Below, in pieces: positions 39,559 through 49,291 of a DNA stretch of 64,000 nt. A program made the translations under genes and the position numbers. This stretch comes from Acetofilamentum sp. (GTDB lineage Bacteria; Bacteroidota; Bacteroidia; Bacteroidales; DYOH01). The stretch is taken from the NCBI GenBank assembly GCA_020720625.1, contig DYOH01000001.1, positions 1 through 64,000 of the forward strand, in the 5' to 3' direction. Within the stretch, counting starts at the first letter, position 1. Each line of letters opens with the position of its first letter. The notes under the pieces are model-generated. The model made no database searches, had not been told where the DNA came from, and saw nothing but the letters and a program-made list of their open reading frames with translations.

Positions 39559-40140
39559 TTACTTCATTGATTTTACTATTTGTCTTACTCTGGCCAATAT
39601 TTCTTTTTTTTCGCTGTTTTTGAGAAAGGGAATAGACCAAAAATACTCATGGCTTATTACTTCCATTCCACAAAATTCGAAAATACCGTAATCAACAATA
39701 TGGTTAAAATTTTCGATGAGATACATGGTATCGTAAAAATCTTTATGCAGGCCGGCTGTGGAAAAAAGATACACTTTTTTGTTTTCCAATTTTCCGTTTA
39801 CCAACTGACCTTCGAAATCGAAAGCAAAACCCTTGGTAAGGGTTCTGTCGAAATAGCCTTTTATAATTGCCGGCATGCTCATGTACCAAATGGGATAAAC
39901 CACCGAAATAATATCGGCTTTTGCAATAAATTCTTGTTCTACAATAATTTCTGGAGCTATATCTTTGTTTCTGATTCGTTTCAGATCATCATAACCCAAT
40001 ACCGGATTGAAATTTATTTCGAGTAAGTCTCTTAAAACTACCTGATGACCAATATTTTGAGCCTCAGTAATTAGTTCTTCCAGAATTTTTTTTACAAAAC
40101 TCTCTTTATCTGGATGTGCATAAATAATCAGATGATTCAT
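39559..40140 (-). CDS. Flavodoxin-fold NAD(P)H:quinone oxidoreductase
   Basis: 193 residues. The N-terminus MNHLIIYAHPDKESFVKKI is the flavodoxin-fold start; VYPIWYMSMPAIIKGYFDRTLTKGFAFDF is the FMN/FAD-binding signature of the NQO1/KefF/MdaB group. It probably reduces quinones or electrophiles with NAD(P)H. No kefC-like channel gene is nearby. It lies 22 bases after a small hypothetical gene and is probably cotranscribed with it. Confidence 0.88.
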   Translation of the reverse strand: MNHLIIYAHPDKESFVKKILEELITEAQNIGHQVVLRDLLEINFNPVLGYDDLKRIRNKDIAPEIIVEQEFIAKADIISVVYPIWYMSMPAIIKGYFDRTLTKGFAFDFEGQLVNGKLENKKVYLFSTAGLHKDFYDTMYLIENFNHIVDYGIFEFCGMEVISHEYFWSIPFLKNSEKKEILARVRQIVKSMK

Positions 40141-40162
40141 AGCGCAAGCATTTTAATATTAA

Positions 40163-40420
40163 TTATTTTGGTTCGGCATTATTATCGTCGAACATGCTAT
40201 CAATTATATCCATTTGAAGTTCGTAAAAACCTCTGGCCAAATCTATTAATGCATCTGCATCATCTTTGATTGCGGGTTGCTTGTCGAGCCAATGTATTTG
40301 CTGTTGCATATCAAACCCTTCGGTATCGCATTCTACAATAAAACGCGGACGATGTGTGTGCACCACGTATGTTTTGTCTGGTTCTTCGATGGTATCGGCT
40401 AATAGAAATTTTGGAAGCAT
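40163..40420 (-). CDS. Small acidic hypothetical protein
   Basis: 85 residues, no signal peptide, strongly acidic near the end (SMFDDNNAEPK). Visible features are LPKFLLADTI, TYVVHTHRPRFIVEC and a helical half with QQIHWLDKQPA. It looks like a conserved small Bacteroidota protein, but I do not recognise a function. It precedes the flavoprotein gene by 22 bases. Confidence 0.6.
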   Translation of the reverse strand: MLPKFLLADTIEEPDKTYVVHTHRPRFIVECDTEGFDMQQQIHWLDKQPAIKDDADALIDLARGFYELQMDIIDSMFDDNNAEPK

Positions 40421-40508
40421 ACTAAATATTTTAATTTTTACTAAATATATATTTTTTTATTGGTTTGTGAAAAATTAGCGTGTAATTTTACGAATAAATT
40501 ATGTTATT

Positions 40509-40516
40509 TAGATTTG
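40509..40516 (+). promoter_or_regulatory. Candidate -7 box for nfeD
   Basis: TAGATTTG matches TAnnTTTG and lies 43 bases before the nfeD-like ATG. No TTTG at the right distance. Confidence 0.4.
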
Positions 40517-40559
40517 ATATAAAATAGCAATTTTTTTTAAAGGTATAAATGATAAAACC

Positions 40560-41957
40560 ATGAATAGAAAAGTACTTTTGATAGTAATTAGTGTGATATT
40601 TCTTTTTCAGTCTAGAATTTTATTTGCGCAGGAAAAACCTGTTGTCTTTAAAATGGAGATGAAGGATATGGTTGGACCTGCCATGTGGCGAAATACGCAA
40701 TTAGCAATTGAAAAAGCAAGGCAGTTAAATGCCATTTTGTTTGTAGTAGATATGAATACTTATGGGGGTTTGGTAGAATCGGCCGATTCAATAAGAACAG
40801 CCTTATTGAACTTAGAAATACCGAGCGTTTGCTTTATCAATAATAATGCAGCCTCGGCTGGTGCGCTTATAGCCATTGCTTGCGATAGCATTTATATGCG
40901 TCCGGGGGCAAGCTTTGGAGCTGCTACAGTAGTAAACGAAACCGGCCAGGCTATGCCCGACAAATATCAAAGTTATATGCGCTCTACGATGCGGGCCACA
41001 GCCGAAGCGCATGGCAAAAGTGCTCACCTAAAAGATGGCGACACCATTTGGGTATGGCACCGCGACCCCAAAATTGCAGAGGCCATGGTAGATTCGCGTA
41101 TTGTTGTAGAGGGTCTTATAGATTCTACAAAAGTGCTCAGTTTTACACCGGGCGAAGCTATCGACAATAATTATTGCGAAGGAACAGTAGAGTCTTTGGA
41201 TGAATTGCTCCTAATTTATGGTTTTCAGGATTATGACTTGCAAGATTATGAGCTTTCAAAATTAGATAAGCTTATTGCATGGCTAATGAATCCTTATTTG
41301 CAGAGTGTTTTAATTATGATAATGATTGGTGGTATATATTTCGAGCTACAAACTCCTGGAATTGGATTTCCTATTGCAGCATCTTTGGTATCTGCTTTAC
41401 TGTATTTTGCCCCCTTGTATCTCGAAGGATTAGCATCTCATTGGGAAATATTAATTTTTATTATCGGATTAATTTTGCTTGCGATTGAAGTTTTTGCTAT
41501 TCCGGGCTTTGGTGTTACTGGTATTTCCGGAATTGTACTGCTTTTTACCGGTATGGCAATGGCCATGGTACAAAACGCCGATTTTGAGTTTTCGGTTGCC
41601 TATTTTACGCCTGTTTTTAGAGCCTTTACAATTGTTGTAGGTTCCGGATTGCTAGCCTTTTTGGTAATGCTTTTTACTGCCGACCGCTTGTTTAATAGCC
41701 CTCTGCTAAAATTTATGACTTTGCAAACCAAAGAGGATAAAGAATTGGGATATATGAGCTTTGATAGCGCTTTGGGTGATTTGATAGGCGAAAAAGCTGT
41801 CGCAGTTACAGTGTTAAGACCGTCGGGAAGAATCAGCATAAAAAATAAATTATATGATGCTGTTTCAGATTTTGGATTTATCGAAAAAGGCACAGCCGTT
41901 AAAGTAGTCCGTTTCGAACATGGTCAACTCTATGTAGTTGTGGACGAAAAAGTTTAG
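40560..41957 (+). CDS. Long-form NfeD membrane serine protease family protein
   Basis: 465 residues. Signal sequence (LLIVISVIFLFQSRILFAQ), then a ClpP/SppA-like domain at about 25-230 with NTYGG, the Ser in NNAASAGALIAIACD near residue 97 and a possible Lys in the helical part that follows. Four membrane helices at about 240-370, and a C-terminal OB-fold domain (DLIGEKAVAVTVLRPSGRISIKNKLYDAVS). Long NfeD proteins degrade stomatin/membrane proteins and usually sit beside a slipin (SPFH) gene; none follows here. The next gene is an ECF sigma factor. Confidence 0.88.
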   Translation: MNRKVLLIVISVIFLFQSRILFAQEKPVVFKMEMKDMVGPAMWRNTQLAIEKARQLNAILFVVDMNTYGGLVESADSIRTALLNLEIPSVCFINNNAASAGALIAIACDSIYMRPGASFGAATVVNETGQAMPDKYQSYMRSTMRATAEAHGKSAHLKDGDTIWVWHRDPKIAEAMVDSRIVVEGLIDSTKVLSFTPGEAIDNNYCEGTVESLDELLLIYGFQDYDLQDYELSKLDKLIAWLMNPYLQSVLIMIMIGGIYFELQTPGIGFPIAASLVSALLYFAPLYLEGLASHWEILIFIIGLILLAIEVFAIPGFGVTGISGIVLLFTGMAMAMVQNADFEFSVAYFTPVFRAFTIVVGSGLLAFLVMLFTADRLFNSPLLKFMTLQTKEDKELGYMSFDSALGDLIGEKAVAVTVLRPSGRISIKNKLYDAVSDFGFIEKGTAVKVVRFEHGQLYVVVDEKV

Positions 41958-42038
41958 TCAGATAAATTTTATTAAAAAAATTAGGTTTTTCATGCAGCAA
42001 TATAAAAACTATATCGTCTCTATAATAAAAAGATAAAA

Positions 42039-42629
42039 GTGAAAGAAGTGTTATTGCATAATCAATTGATTGAAAAATGCAGAAAGGGCGATAAAAATGC
42101 ACAATTTCGTATTTACGAATTGTATTATAAAGCCATTTACAATACTTGTTTCCGTTTTGTAAGAAATCATCAGTTATCTGAGGAAATCATGCAGGATACA
42201 TTTCTTTCTGCTTTCGATAAAATTGATCAATTTATGGGCATTGTAGCTTTCGGAGCCTGGTTAAAAAAAATTGCCGTAAATAAAAGTCTGGATAGAATAA
42301 AAGGTCAAAAAATAATTTATAGCGATTTACAGTTAAACGAATATGCGCCTGCCGAATTTACCGACGATGATTTTGAACAGCAGTATTCAATAGAAACTAT
42401 GCAAATAGTAAGGCTGGCCATAGAAATAATGCCGGAAGGATATAGAATAATATTATCGCTTTATCTTATAGAAGGATACGATCACGAGGAAATAGCCGAA
42501 CTTTTGCAAATAAAGCCGGCAAGTTCGCGTTCACAGTTGGCAAGAGCCAAAAAATATCTGATTGAACAACTTCAGTTACAAAATTACTTTTATAATCATG
42601 GAAAACTTAAAAAAACAAATTCAGAATAA
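42039..42629 (+). CDS. ECF-type RNA polymerase sigma factor
   Basis: 196 residues. The start is GTG 42039, giving KEVLLHNQLIEKCRKGDKNAQ, the normal ECF N-terminus. Region 2 includes FRIYELYYKAIYNTCFRFV...EEIMQDTFLSAF and FGAWLKKIAVNKSLDRI; region 4 includes MPEGYRIILSLYLIEGYDHEEIAELL...SSRSQLARAKKYL. It should direct polymerase to a stress regulon. Its 3' end overlaps the next gene by 32 bases, a typical sigma/anti-sigma layout. Confidence 0.92.
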   Translation: MKEVLLHNQLIEKCRKGDKNAQFRIYELYYKAIYNTCFRFVRNHQLSEEIMQDTFLSAFDKIDQFMGIVAFGAWLKKIAVNKSLDRIKGQKIIYSDLQLNEYAPAEFTDDDFEQQYSIETMQIVRLAIEIMPEGYRIILSLYLIEGYDHEEIAELLQIKPASSRSQLARAKKYLIEQLQLQNYFYNHGKLKKTNSE

Positions 42630-43098
42630 TACACATTTATTCGATATTTACGAACCCGAAGCTGGACATTTAGACCGCTTTAAGAGTAAGTTGCATAAAC
42701 CAAAAAGCAAAAAATCTATCTATTGGATTATTTCGGCTGCAGCAATGGTATTGCTGTTTTTTTCATTGAGTTTTCTTTTTACCAATAATCCGGAATGGCG
42801 AAATTTACCACAACTTAGCGATATTTCAAAAGAGTATAAAGAAGCAGAATATTTTTATCAGGTAGAAATAAACGATAAACTAACTCAGCTGGAGACTTTA
42901 AATTGTACTCTTATTACAGCAGATAGCAGTATTTATAAGGAGCTTAACGTTTTAGACCAAGAATACATAAATCTTAGACGCGATTTGGTTATCACAAACT
43001 ACGACGAACGAATTGTTAGCGCAATGATTCATAATTATCAAATCAGAATATCATTACTTGAGTCGGTTATTAAAGGTGCCAGAGAGTTTTGCTACTAG
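42598..43098 (+). CDS. Putative anti-sigma factor, single membrane segment
   Basis: 166 residues from ATG 42598. A short cytoplasmic part (ENLKKQIQNNTHLFDIYEPEAGHLDRFKSKL) resembles the anti-sigma N-terminus seen in Bacteroidota; a membrane helix follows at about 40-60 (IYWIISAAAMVLLFFSLSFLF), then a periplasmic helical domain to the end. No zinc-finger HxxxCxxC motif. The function is inferred from the overlap with the sigma factor gene and the topology. Confidence 0.75.
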   Translation: MENLKKQIQNNTHLFDIYEPEAGHLDRFKSKLHKPKSKKSIYWIISAAAMVLLFFSLSFLFTNNPEWRNLPQLSDISKEYKEAEYFYQVEINDKLTQLETLNCTLITADSSIYKELNVLDQEYINLRRDLVITNYDERIVSAMIHNYQIRISLLESVIKGAREFCY

Positions 43099-43260
43099 CT
43101 TTTTTTGGAAATACATAAAATATGTCTAATTTAATGCTGTGAAACGAATCGTTTTGTTATAAAGACTAATCTATTTGGCTATTGCCGGAGAAATTAGGCA
43201 TATTGGAAAACATGAAGTTCCATTCGACCATAAAAAAATCAGACCAAATTTCTATTTTGA

Positions 43261-45951
43261 ATGGATATATCAGCGCAACTATTACAATCATATTCAGTCA
43301 ATTTCGACAAACTCATTTATCCTGTTATACTATTGGATGGAGAATATATTATCTATTCGAATAGAGAAGCAATTCGGCTGTTTAATTGTGATTTACCAGA
43401 GCGCCAGAAAAATTCTTTAATCTATTATGTGGATGATTCTTATATGGATTTAATGAGAAATCGATTTGAGAATCTTAAAAATGGTTTGCAAGTACCTGCG
43501 CAATTTACATTGGGAATGAAAATTAGTAATAGCATATTAGTTTTTATAGCTATTTCGTTGGATATCAGTTTAGATGGAATCAAGTATACCCACTTGGTTT
43601 TTTATCCATCGCCCGAGAAGGAAGAGATGGAGCAAAGTACTTCAGAACCTAAAACAATTGGGGCAAACCTAAACTTTTTAAATAAACTTATAGATACAAT
43701 TCCAAATCCAATTTATTATAAAAATCTTGATGGCGTATACATTGGATGTAATCAGGCTTTTGTTGAGTTTATGGGCGTTGGTAAAGAAAAACTTTTAGGA
43801 AAAAAACCGCACGACATGCCATCCATAATTTTAGCCAATATTTATCACGATGGCGATATGAATCTGATTACCAATAAAAAATCAGAAATATATGAAGGTA
43901 AGGCCAGAGATGCTAAAGGAGAAATAAGGGATGTAATGTATTATAAAACTGTTTTCCACGATTCTAAAGGAATTCTTGGCGGAATGGTTTGCACCATGAT
44001 AGATATTACTCGGCAGAAAGAAGCCAGAAGAGAATTAAAAGAAAGCGAGGTACGTGTAAAACTTGCACTCGAAGCATCTATGCTCGGTTTGTGGGATTTA
44101 AATTTATCGCGGCATACAATCTATTTAAGCCCGGAATATCATATTATTTTAGGATACAGTCCAAACGAATTTCAACCTAAATTAGAAGAATGGCTTTCTA
44201 GTTTTTATGATTATAATAACAACAAAATTGAACTATTAAGCGGTTCGTTGCATACCATTAGGGAGAAAATAGATGAAAAGCAATACAAAGTAAAAACCAA
44301 AGATGGAAGTTTTAAATGGGTTTTGCTAAAGGGGAAAATAATTGAACAAGCTTATTCTAAATACGAATATCGAATAACTGGCACTATTCGCGATATTTCG
44401 GCACAAAAAGAAGCAGAATTAGCTGTTCAGGAGAGCGAGATGCGCTTTAGGTCGGTTTTGGAGGCATCTAACGATGCAATTGCCATATTGCTCAATGATA
44501 TTACCTTGGTTTACTGGAATAAAAAGGCCACAGCACTTTTTGGTTATGCACAAGACGAATTATTTAAAGTTGGAGGGTTTACCCAATTATTTGCTCCCGA
44601 CGACTGGCATAAATTCTACCAGATTCTATCTGGCGCAATGCTCAACTCCGAACAAACAACCGTGGAAATCAGCATGAAAAATGCCAATAATATGATTATT
44701 CCAGCATTGGTTACCATTACACCAATTCTTATTAAACGCGAAGTAAATCTTGTTCTTACAATAAAAGACCTAAGCACCGAAATTAAAGCCATGGAGGAAA
44801 AAAAGAAACTCGAAGAACAATTACGCCATGCCCAAAAAATGGAAACTATTGGAACTTTGGCCGGTGGAATTGCGCACGATTTTAATAATATACTTACTCC
44901 TATACTCGGATATACACAAATGGCCATGTCTGATTTGCCAGACCAAAGTCCATTGCTCGAAGATTTGCAGCATGTTTATAAAGCTGCCGGCAGAGCACGC
45001 GATTTGGTAAAACAAATCCTCACTTTTAGCCGTAGATTAGAAACAGAAAAGCTCGTAATTTTTGCACATTTAATTATTAATGAGGTTGTGGGATTAATTA
45101 CCGCTACAATACCAACCAATATAAGAATTAATAAAAAGATACACGCCAAAAACGACCAGGTTTTTATTGCCCCTACACAGCTGCATCAGGTAATTATGAA
45201 TATTTGTACCAATGCCTACCAGGCAATGAAAGAGGATGGAGGCGTGCTTACCATTGAACTCGATGTATTAGACCAACTCTCCATCGAAGAAACAAGTTCA
45301 ACCGGTTTGGCAAGTGGCCAATACGTTAGAATGAAAATTGGAGATACCGGAAAGGGAATAGACCCATCCATTATGAGCAGAATATTTGAACCATTTTTTA
45401 CAACCAAATCAGTAGGAGAGGGCACAGGGCTTGGATTGTCTGTTGCTCACGGAATAATAAAAGACTCAAATGGTTCTATTCAAGTAAAAAGCACAATCAA
45501 TTTTGGAACAGAATTTACTGTCTATTTGCCCAAAAGCAAAGAGGAAACAACCGAGATTAAGACTTCGAAATCTGGATTTGATGCAAAAAAATACAAGGCT
45601 ATTTTAGTCGACGATGATAATGATGTATTATCGCTACTTAAGAAGGTGATGCTCTCCATGGGATTTTATGTGAGCGATTTCATCAAGTCCGAAAATGCAC
45701 GTCAATTTATTCAGAAGGATATACACTCGTTTGATTTGCTTATAACCGATCAGATAATGCCCGATGTACAAGGAATTGACCTTGTAAAATTGGCTAAGGA
45801 GCTTAAACCCGGAATAAAAACAATACTTATCACCGGATACAGCGCCGGTTTAACCGACGAAAATGCAAAGAAAAGCGGAGTTGACAAATTTTTATTAAAA
45901 CCAATAATTATTGATAATTTTGCTGAAACCTTAGCGCAAATATTTAGTTAA
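43261..45951 (+). CDS. Cytoplasmic hybrid histidine kinase: four PAS, HisKA, HATPase, receiver
   Basis: 896 residues without membrane segments. PAS-like domains at about 1-110 (weak), 140-260, 270-385 and 395-505. HisKA has the phospho-His in GGIAHDFNNILTP near 538; HATPase ends with GEGTGLGLSVAHGII near 725. A C-terminal receiver (about 780-896) holds the Asp in LLITDQIMPD near 833 and Lys in FLLKPI. HDFNN-type HisKA and terminal receiver are typical of soluble hybrid kinases. It is followed five bases later by a single-domain receiver, its probable partner. Confidence 0.9.
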   Translation: MDISAQLLQSYSVNFDKLIYPVILLDGEYIIYSNREAIRLFNCDLPERQKNSLIYYVDDSYMDLMRNRFENLKNGLQVPAQFTLGMKISNSILVFIAISLDISLDGIKYTHLVFYPSPEKEEMEQSTSEPKTIGANLNFLNKLIDTIPNPIYYKNLDGVYIGCNQAFVEFMGVGKEKLLGKKPHDMPSIILANIYHDGDMNLITNKKSEIYEGKARDAKGEIRDVMYYKTVFHDSKGILGGMVCTMIDITRQKEARRELKESEVRVKLALEASMLGLWDLNLSRHTIYLSPEYHIILGYSPNEFQPKLEEWLSSFYDYNNNKIELLSGSLHTIREKIDEKQYKVKTKDGSFKWVLLKGKIIEQAYSKYEYRITGTIRDISAQKEAELAVQESEMRFRSVLEASNDAIAILLNDITLVYWNKKATALFGYAQDELFKVGGFTQLFAPDDWHKFYQILSGAMLNSEQTTVEISMKNANNMIIPALVTITPILIKREVNLVLTIKDLSTEIKAMEEKKKLEEQLRHAQKMETIGTLAGGIAHDFNNILTPILGYTQMAMSDLPDQSPLLEDLQHVYKAAGRARDLVKQILTFSRRLETEKLVIFAHLIINEVVGLITATIPTNIRINKKIHAKNDQVFIAPTQLHQVIMNICTNAYQAMKEDGGVLTIELDVLDQLSIEETSSTGLASGQYVRMKIGDTGKGIDPSIMSRIFEPFFTTKSVGEGTGLGLSVAHGIIKDSNGSIQVKSTINFGTEFTVYLPKSKEETTEIKTSKSGFDAKKYKAILVDDDNDVLSLLKKVMLSMGFYVSDFIKSENARQFIQKDIHSFDLLITDQIMPDVQGIDLVKLAKELKPGIKTILITGYSAGLTDENAKKSGVDKFLLKPIIIDNFAETLAQIFS

Positions 45952-45956
45952 ATATT

Positions 45957-46322
45957 ATGAGTAAAATATTAATCGTCGACGACGACCTGGAGATTTCGGG
46001 CTTACTTTTGAAACTGCTTAGCAGGAAAAATTATGAGGTGTTTATTGCTTCATCGGGAGCCGATGCCATACAAATTTTTAACTCCAATCAAATTGATTTA
46101 ATTGTAACAGACATTGTAATGCCCGAAATCGGTGGCCTGGAAGTAATTCGCATTGTAAGAGGAATAAATGAGTCGCTGCCCATAATTGCAATGTCGGGGG
46201 GCGCACTAATAAATTCGGGAACTTATTTAACTATGGCAAAGCAATTAGGGGCAAAATATGCTTTTCAGAAACCCTTTGATTTGAACGAGTTTTCGCTTGC
46301 AGTGCAAAGTTTGATAGGATAA
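45957..46322 (+). CDS. Single-domain response regulator receiver
   Basis: 121 residues. Complete receiver: acidic pair in ILIVDDDLE, phospho-acceptor Asp in LIVTDIVMPE near residue 53, Ser in IAMSGGAL and Lys in FQKPF near 107. No output domain, so it works as a shuttle or by protein contact. It starts five bases after the hybrid kinase stop and is probably phosphorylated by it. Its stop is 16 bases from the convergent kinase gene. Confidence 0.92.
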   Translation: MSKILIVDDDLEISGLLLKLLSRKNYEVFIASSGADAIQIFNSNQIDLIVTDIVMPEIGGLEVIRIVRGINESLPIIAMSGGALINSGTYLTMAKQLGAKYAFQKPFDLNEFSLAVQSLIG

Positions 46323-46338
46323 GCTAAGTGGGCAAATA

Positions 46339-48627
46339 TTAACTAAGTAGCTCAATTTTATTTTCTAATTCTATAATTCCGGTATTTACGGCAGCAATCA
46401 AATTACTCAGATATTCCGGATAGCTATCGGGTTCTTCTGATTCCTTTGCTTTTAACTCAAGGGTTTTCATTTCTGTGGCCATTTCGTTCATACCCACAAT
46501 GGTAAGCGATGATTTTGTTTTATGTGCTATTTCGCTAAGCTGCTTATAATCTTTGTTTTGCAATGCAGTTTCCAATTCTTTTATGTAGATAGGAATTTGC
46601 TCTTTAAAAAGAATTACCATTTCTTTTATAATTTTTATATTACCCCCCGACATGGTTTGCAGGTAGCTAAGATTGGTTATAGAGACTTGGTTTTTTGTGC
46701 TATTTATCATATTACTATTATCATCACTTTTATAGTTTGAAAGGATTGCCGAAATAAGTTCCTCCTCGGAAAATGGTTTTGAAACAAATTTATTCATTCC
46801 CACGGCAAAAGATTTATCGATTTCCGCTTTTGTTGCAGCGGCGGTTAAGGCAATAATTAATGTGTCTTTATTTTCCGGCGAATATTCTCTAATGTGTTTG
46901 GCAACTTCAAATCCATCCTTCACGGGCATGTGCAAATCCAGCAGAATAGCGTTAAATTTTAGCGAATCGGAGGCCACAATTGCTTCGCCGCCATCGTTGG
47001 CGACTGTAAGCTTAACTTTATATTTTTTTAATATCTCTTTGGCCACTAGTTGGTTTAGTTTGTTGTCTTCGGCCAATAATATATTCATTTGTTGCATTTG
47101 ATTGAGCAAGCTTTCGGTTAATATAAATTCATTTTTTTCAATCACAGGTTCATCAGATAGCTCAAAAGGTAATTCAATGGTAAAAACCGATCCGGCATCA
47201 ACTTTGCTTTTCAGGTATATTTTGCCTTTCTGCAATTCTACCAGTTGTTTCGATATAGATAAGCCTAGTCCGGTTCCACCATATTTTCGGGTGGTTTCGG
47301 TACTTTCTTGCTGAAAACTTTCAAATATGGTTTGCTGTTTTTCGGGTTTAATACCTATACCGGTATCACTAATAATGAACTGAAGCAAGGTATAATCTGT
47401 TTCGGCATAGCTAGAAATTACATCTAAACTTACGCTTCCTTTTTCAGTAAATTTAATTCCATTTCCAATAATATTTAACAAAATCTGATTCAAACGAATA
47501 GGATCTCCCAGCAAATGATTATTCACATTGTCATGTATCAGGTATTTTAGTTTAAGGCCTTTTTTATCGGCGCTGTATTTTAAAGTATTAAAAACCTGTT
47601 TCACAATTTTGTTTAGTTGGAAAGGAATATGCTCAATTTGAATATTCCCGCTTTGAATCTTCGAAAAATCGAGAATATCGTTTATGATAACCAATAGATT
47701 TTCGGCAGATACTTTGATATTTTTCAAGTATTTTAATTGCTCAACTGTTAAGTTGCTATCCATTAGTATATTGGTCATTCCTAAAATCGCATTCATCGGA
47801 GTTCTTATTTCATGACTCATGTTGGCCACAAACTGTTCTTTAATTTTAACCAGCTCTAAGGCTTCTTCTTTGGCAGAAACCAATTCGTTATTTTGTATTT
47901 CGATATGCTCGAGCAAATTATTTACATCTGTGGCTAATTTACCCACTTCGTCGTTAGTCTCAATTAATGCTCTTAATTTAAAATTGTTGTCGTTTTTTAC
48001 TTTACTAACAAGTGTTTGAAGGTTTAGCAATGGACTTGTTATAAATCCCTGAAGCTTAAGAGTTAATAAGAATGCAATTAACGAACTGCTAAATATTACA
48101 ATGAGAATAATTTTGATGTATTGCCAGAGTCTTATTTTTATTGGCAAATGCGATTGTATATAAATTGCTCCAATAATATCTTCAGAGAAATGATTAATAT
48201 CGCGAAATTTAATCGATTGAAATACGTTTATTGTATTTCCGTCTACCCAACTGGTATCAATGTTTCTTACTGTGAAATCAAAATTTTTGATATTGTTTTC
48301 TTCTATTGCATAATCGGCAAAGAACTTAAATTTATTGTATTCAGCGTTAATACTAAAAATGGTAACATTTTTTATTACAGGGCTATTTTTTATAGAAGAG
48401 AGATAGGCTTGTGCATTAAAAATGTCTTCAAAAAATATGACCGCCGAGTTACTTTCTCCAAACACTTTTGCAAAAACGCTCAATTCCGAAATCTGATTTT
48501 TTATAAAATTACGATAATCTATGGTGAGAAAAGCAAATGTGGCAGTGATAAGTGTGAAACCGCCAATAAAAGTAATTAGCAGAATTATTTTTAGTCTGAT
48601 GGATAAATCTTTAAAAAGCTTTTTCAT
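46339..48627 (-). CDS. Membrane hybrid histidine kinase with YfiN-like (CHASE8-HAMP) input
   Basis: 762 residues. Two membrane helices (about 12-32 and 169-190) bracket a periplasmic sensor with SELSVFAKVFGESNSAVIFFEDIFNAQAYLSSI and a later VIKNVTIFSINAE, the CHASE8 pattern known from YfiN/DgcN. HAMP at about 190-245, HisKA with His in NMSHEIRTPMNAILG near 275, HATPase ending GTGLGLSISKQLV, a receiver with Asp in AILLDLHMPV near 562 and an HPt domain with His in EIAHKTKSSL near 702. So it is a complete His-Asp-His phosphorelay with a YfiN-type input in place of GGDEF. A yfiR-like gene lies 121 bases upstream in the same orientation. Confidence 0.9.
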   Translation of the reverse strand: MKKLFKDLSIRLKIILLITFIGGFTLITATFAFLTIDYRNFIKNQISELSVFAKVFGESNSAVIFFEDIFNAQAYLSSIKNSPVIKNVTIFSINAEYNKFKFFADYAIEENNIKNFDFTVRNIDTSWVDGNTINVFQSIKFRDINHFSEDIIGAIYIQSHLPIKIRLWQYIKIILIVIFSSSLIAFLLTLKLQGFITSPLLNLQTLVSKVKNDNNFKLRALIETNDEVGKLATDVNNLLEHIEIQNNELVSAKEEALELVKIKEQFVANMSHEIRTPMNAILGMTNILMDSNLTVEQLKYLKNIKVSAENLLVIINDILDFSKIQSGNIQIEHIPFQLNKIVKQVFNTLKYSADKKGLKLKYLIHDNVNNHLLGDPIRLNQILLNIIGNGIKFTEKGSVSLDVISSYAETDYTLLQFIISDTGIGIKPEKQQTIFESFQQESTETTRKYGGTGLGLSISKQLVELQKGKIYLKSKVDAGSVFTIELPFELSDEPVIEKNEFILTESLLNQMQQMNILLAEDNKLNQLVAKEILKKYKVKLTVANDGGEAIVASDSLKFNAILLDLHMPVKDGFEVAKHIREYSPENKDTLIIALTAAATKAEIDKSFAVGMNKFVSKPFSEEELISAILSNYKSDDNSNMINSTKNQVSITNLSYLQTMSGGNIKIIKEMVILFKEQIPIYIKELETALQNKDYKQLSEIAHKTKSSLTIVGMNEMATEMKTLELKAKESEEPDSYPEYLSNLIAAVNTGIIELENKIELLS

Positions 48628-48748
48628 CCGTATATCATTTTTTGTTGAAGCAAATTTGAAATGCCATGCAATTATTTTTTTATAGTTATTCCCTTTTATT
48701 CAGGCACATATTTCTACTTTCTGAAATCATTTAATTTTCATCCTTTTC

Positions 48749-49291
48749 TTATTTATTTGTTGAAATAACTTTTGCTACCGATAGTAGTCTGCTATCAATG
48801 ATTAAGCCATTTTCGCGAGCCTGCACATAGTTTATTTCAAATTTTTTATCTGTCGCATTCTCGTTAAAGTTAATAATTCCTCCATTCTCGCAAAAATTTT
48901 TGATATTATTACCAATAGTAAGTATGGGGTGATTTTGGCTAATTTTTAAGACTTGAGCAATTATTTCAGCATCTAAGGTATTAATAAAAACGATGTTGCA
49001 ACTTAGAATTTCCTCAGGTTTTTTTATATTTGTGATTATCCAATTATTGGGAACTTTGCTTCGGGCTTCAAGCATTTGTTTTAGTACATCTCCAAAAATA
49101 TCTTCTCCTATAATTCCCATCACAACATTTTGATTTTGTACTTGATTTGGCCATACTATAAATTTGGTGAAATTTATGATGTAACCAGCTTTAACCTGCT
49201 CATTGGTAAAAGTTTGCGCTCTGGCATTTTCTGCCAAGGCGCAAAAAATGAAGATAAGAAATACCAAATATATTTTATTCAATTTTTTCAC
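48749..49291 (-). CDS. YfiR-family periplasmic protein (DUF4154)
   Basis: 180 residues starting at GTG 49289-49291, overlapping the upstream stop by three bases. Signal peptide IYLVFLIFIFCALAENARAQ. Family segments: QVKAGYIINFTKFIVWP, MGIIGEDIFGDVL, SCNIVFINTLDAE, HPILTIGN and FCENGGIINFNE...KFEINYVQARENGLIIDSRLLSVAK. In P. aeruginosa YfiR is a periplasmic repressor of YfiN that is sequestered by the OmpA-type lipoprotein YfiB. The mature part has two cysteines (in LSCNIVF and NFCENGG). The kinase downstream carries the YfiN-like sensor, so YfiR probably represses it. Confidence 0.92.
   Translation of the reverse strand: MKKLNKIYLVFLIFIFCALAENARAQTFTNEQVKAGYIINFTKFIVWPNQVQNQNVVMGIIGEDIFGDVLKQMLEARSKVPNNWIITNIKKPEEILSCNIVFINTLDAEIIAQVLKISQNHPILTIGNNIKNFCENGGIINFNENATDKKFEINYVQARENGLIIDSRLLSVAKVISTNK

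Noticed and set aside
39580..40026. 148-codon plus-strand open frame opposite the flavoprotein gene
   Set aside because: The minus-strand protein has clear flavodoxin-fold motifs; the opposite frame does not resemble a protein family.
43099..43260. Promoter for the four-PAS kinase
   Set aside because: The closest box (TCTATTTG near 43170) does not fit TAnnTTTG, so I do not list it.
43175..43420. 81-codon frame overlapping the start of the four-PAS kinase
   Set aside because: It overlaps the kinase N-terminus in another frame and shows no family features.
46323..46338. Terminator between the receiver and the convergent kinase gene
   Set aside because: Only 16 bases, with no stable perfect hairpin followed by a T run.
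48121..48579. 152-codon plus-strand open frame inside the YfiN-like kinase gene
   Set aside because: Antisense to the sensor domain, with biased Cys/Tyr/Ile content typical of a shadow frame.
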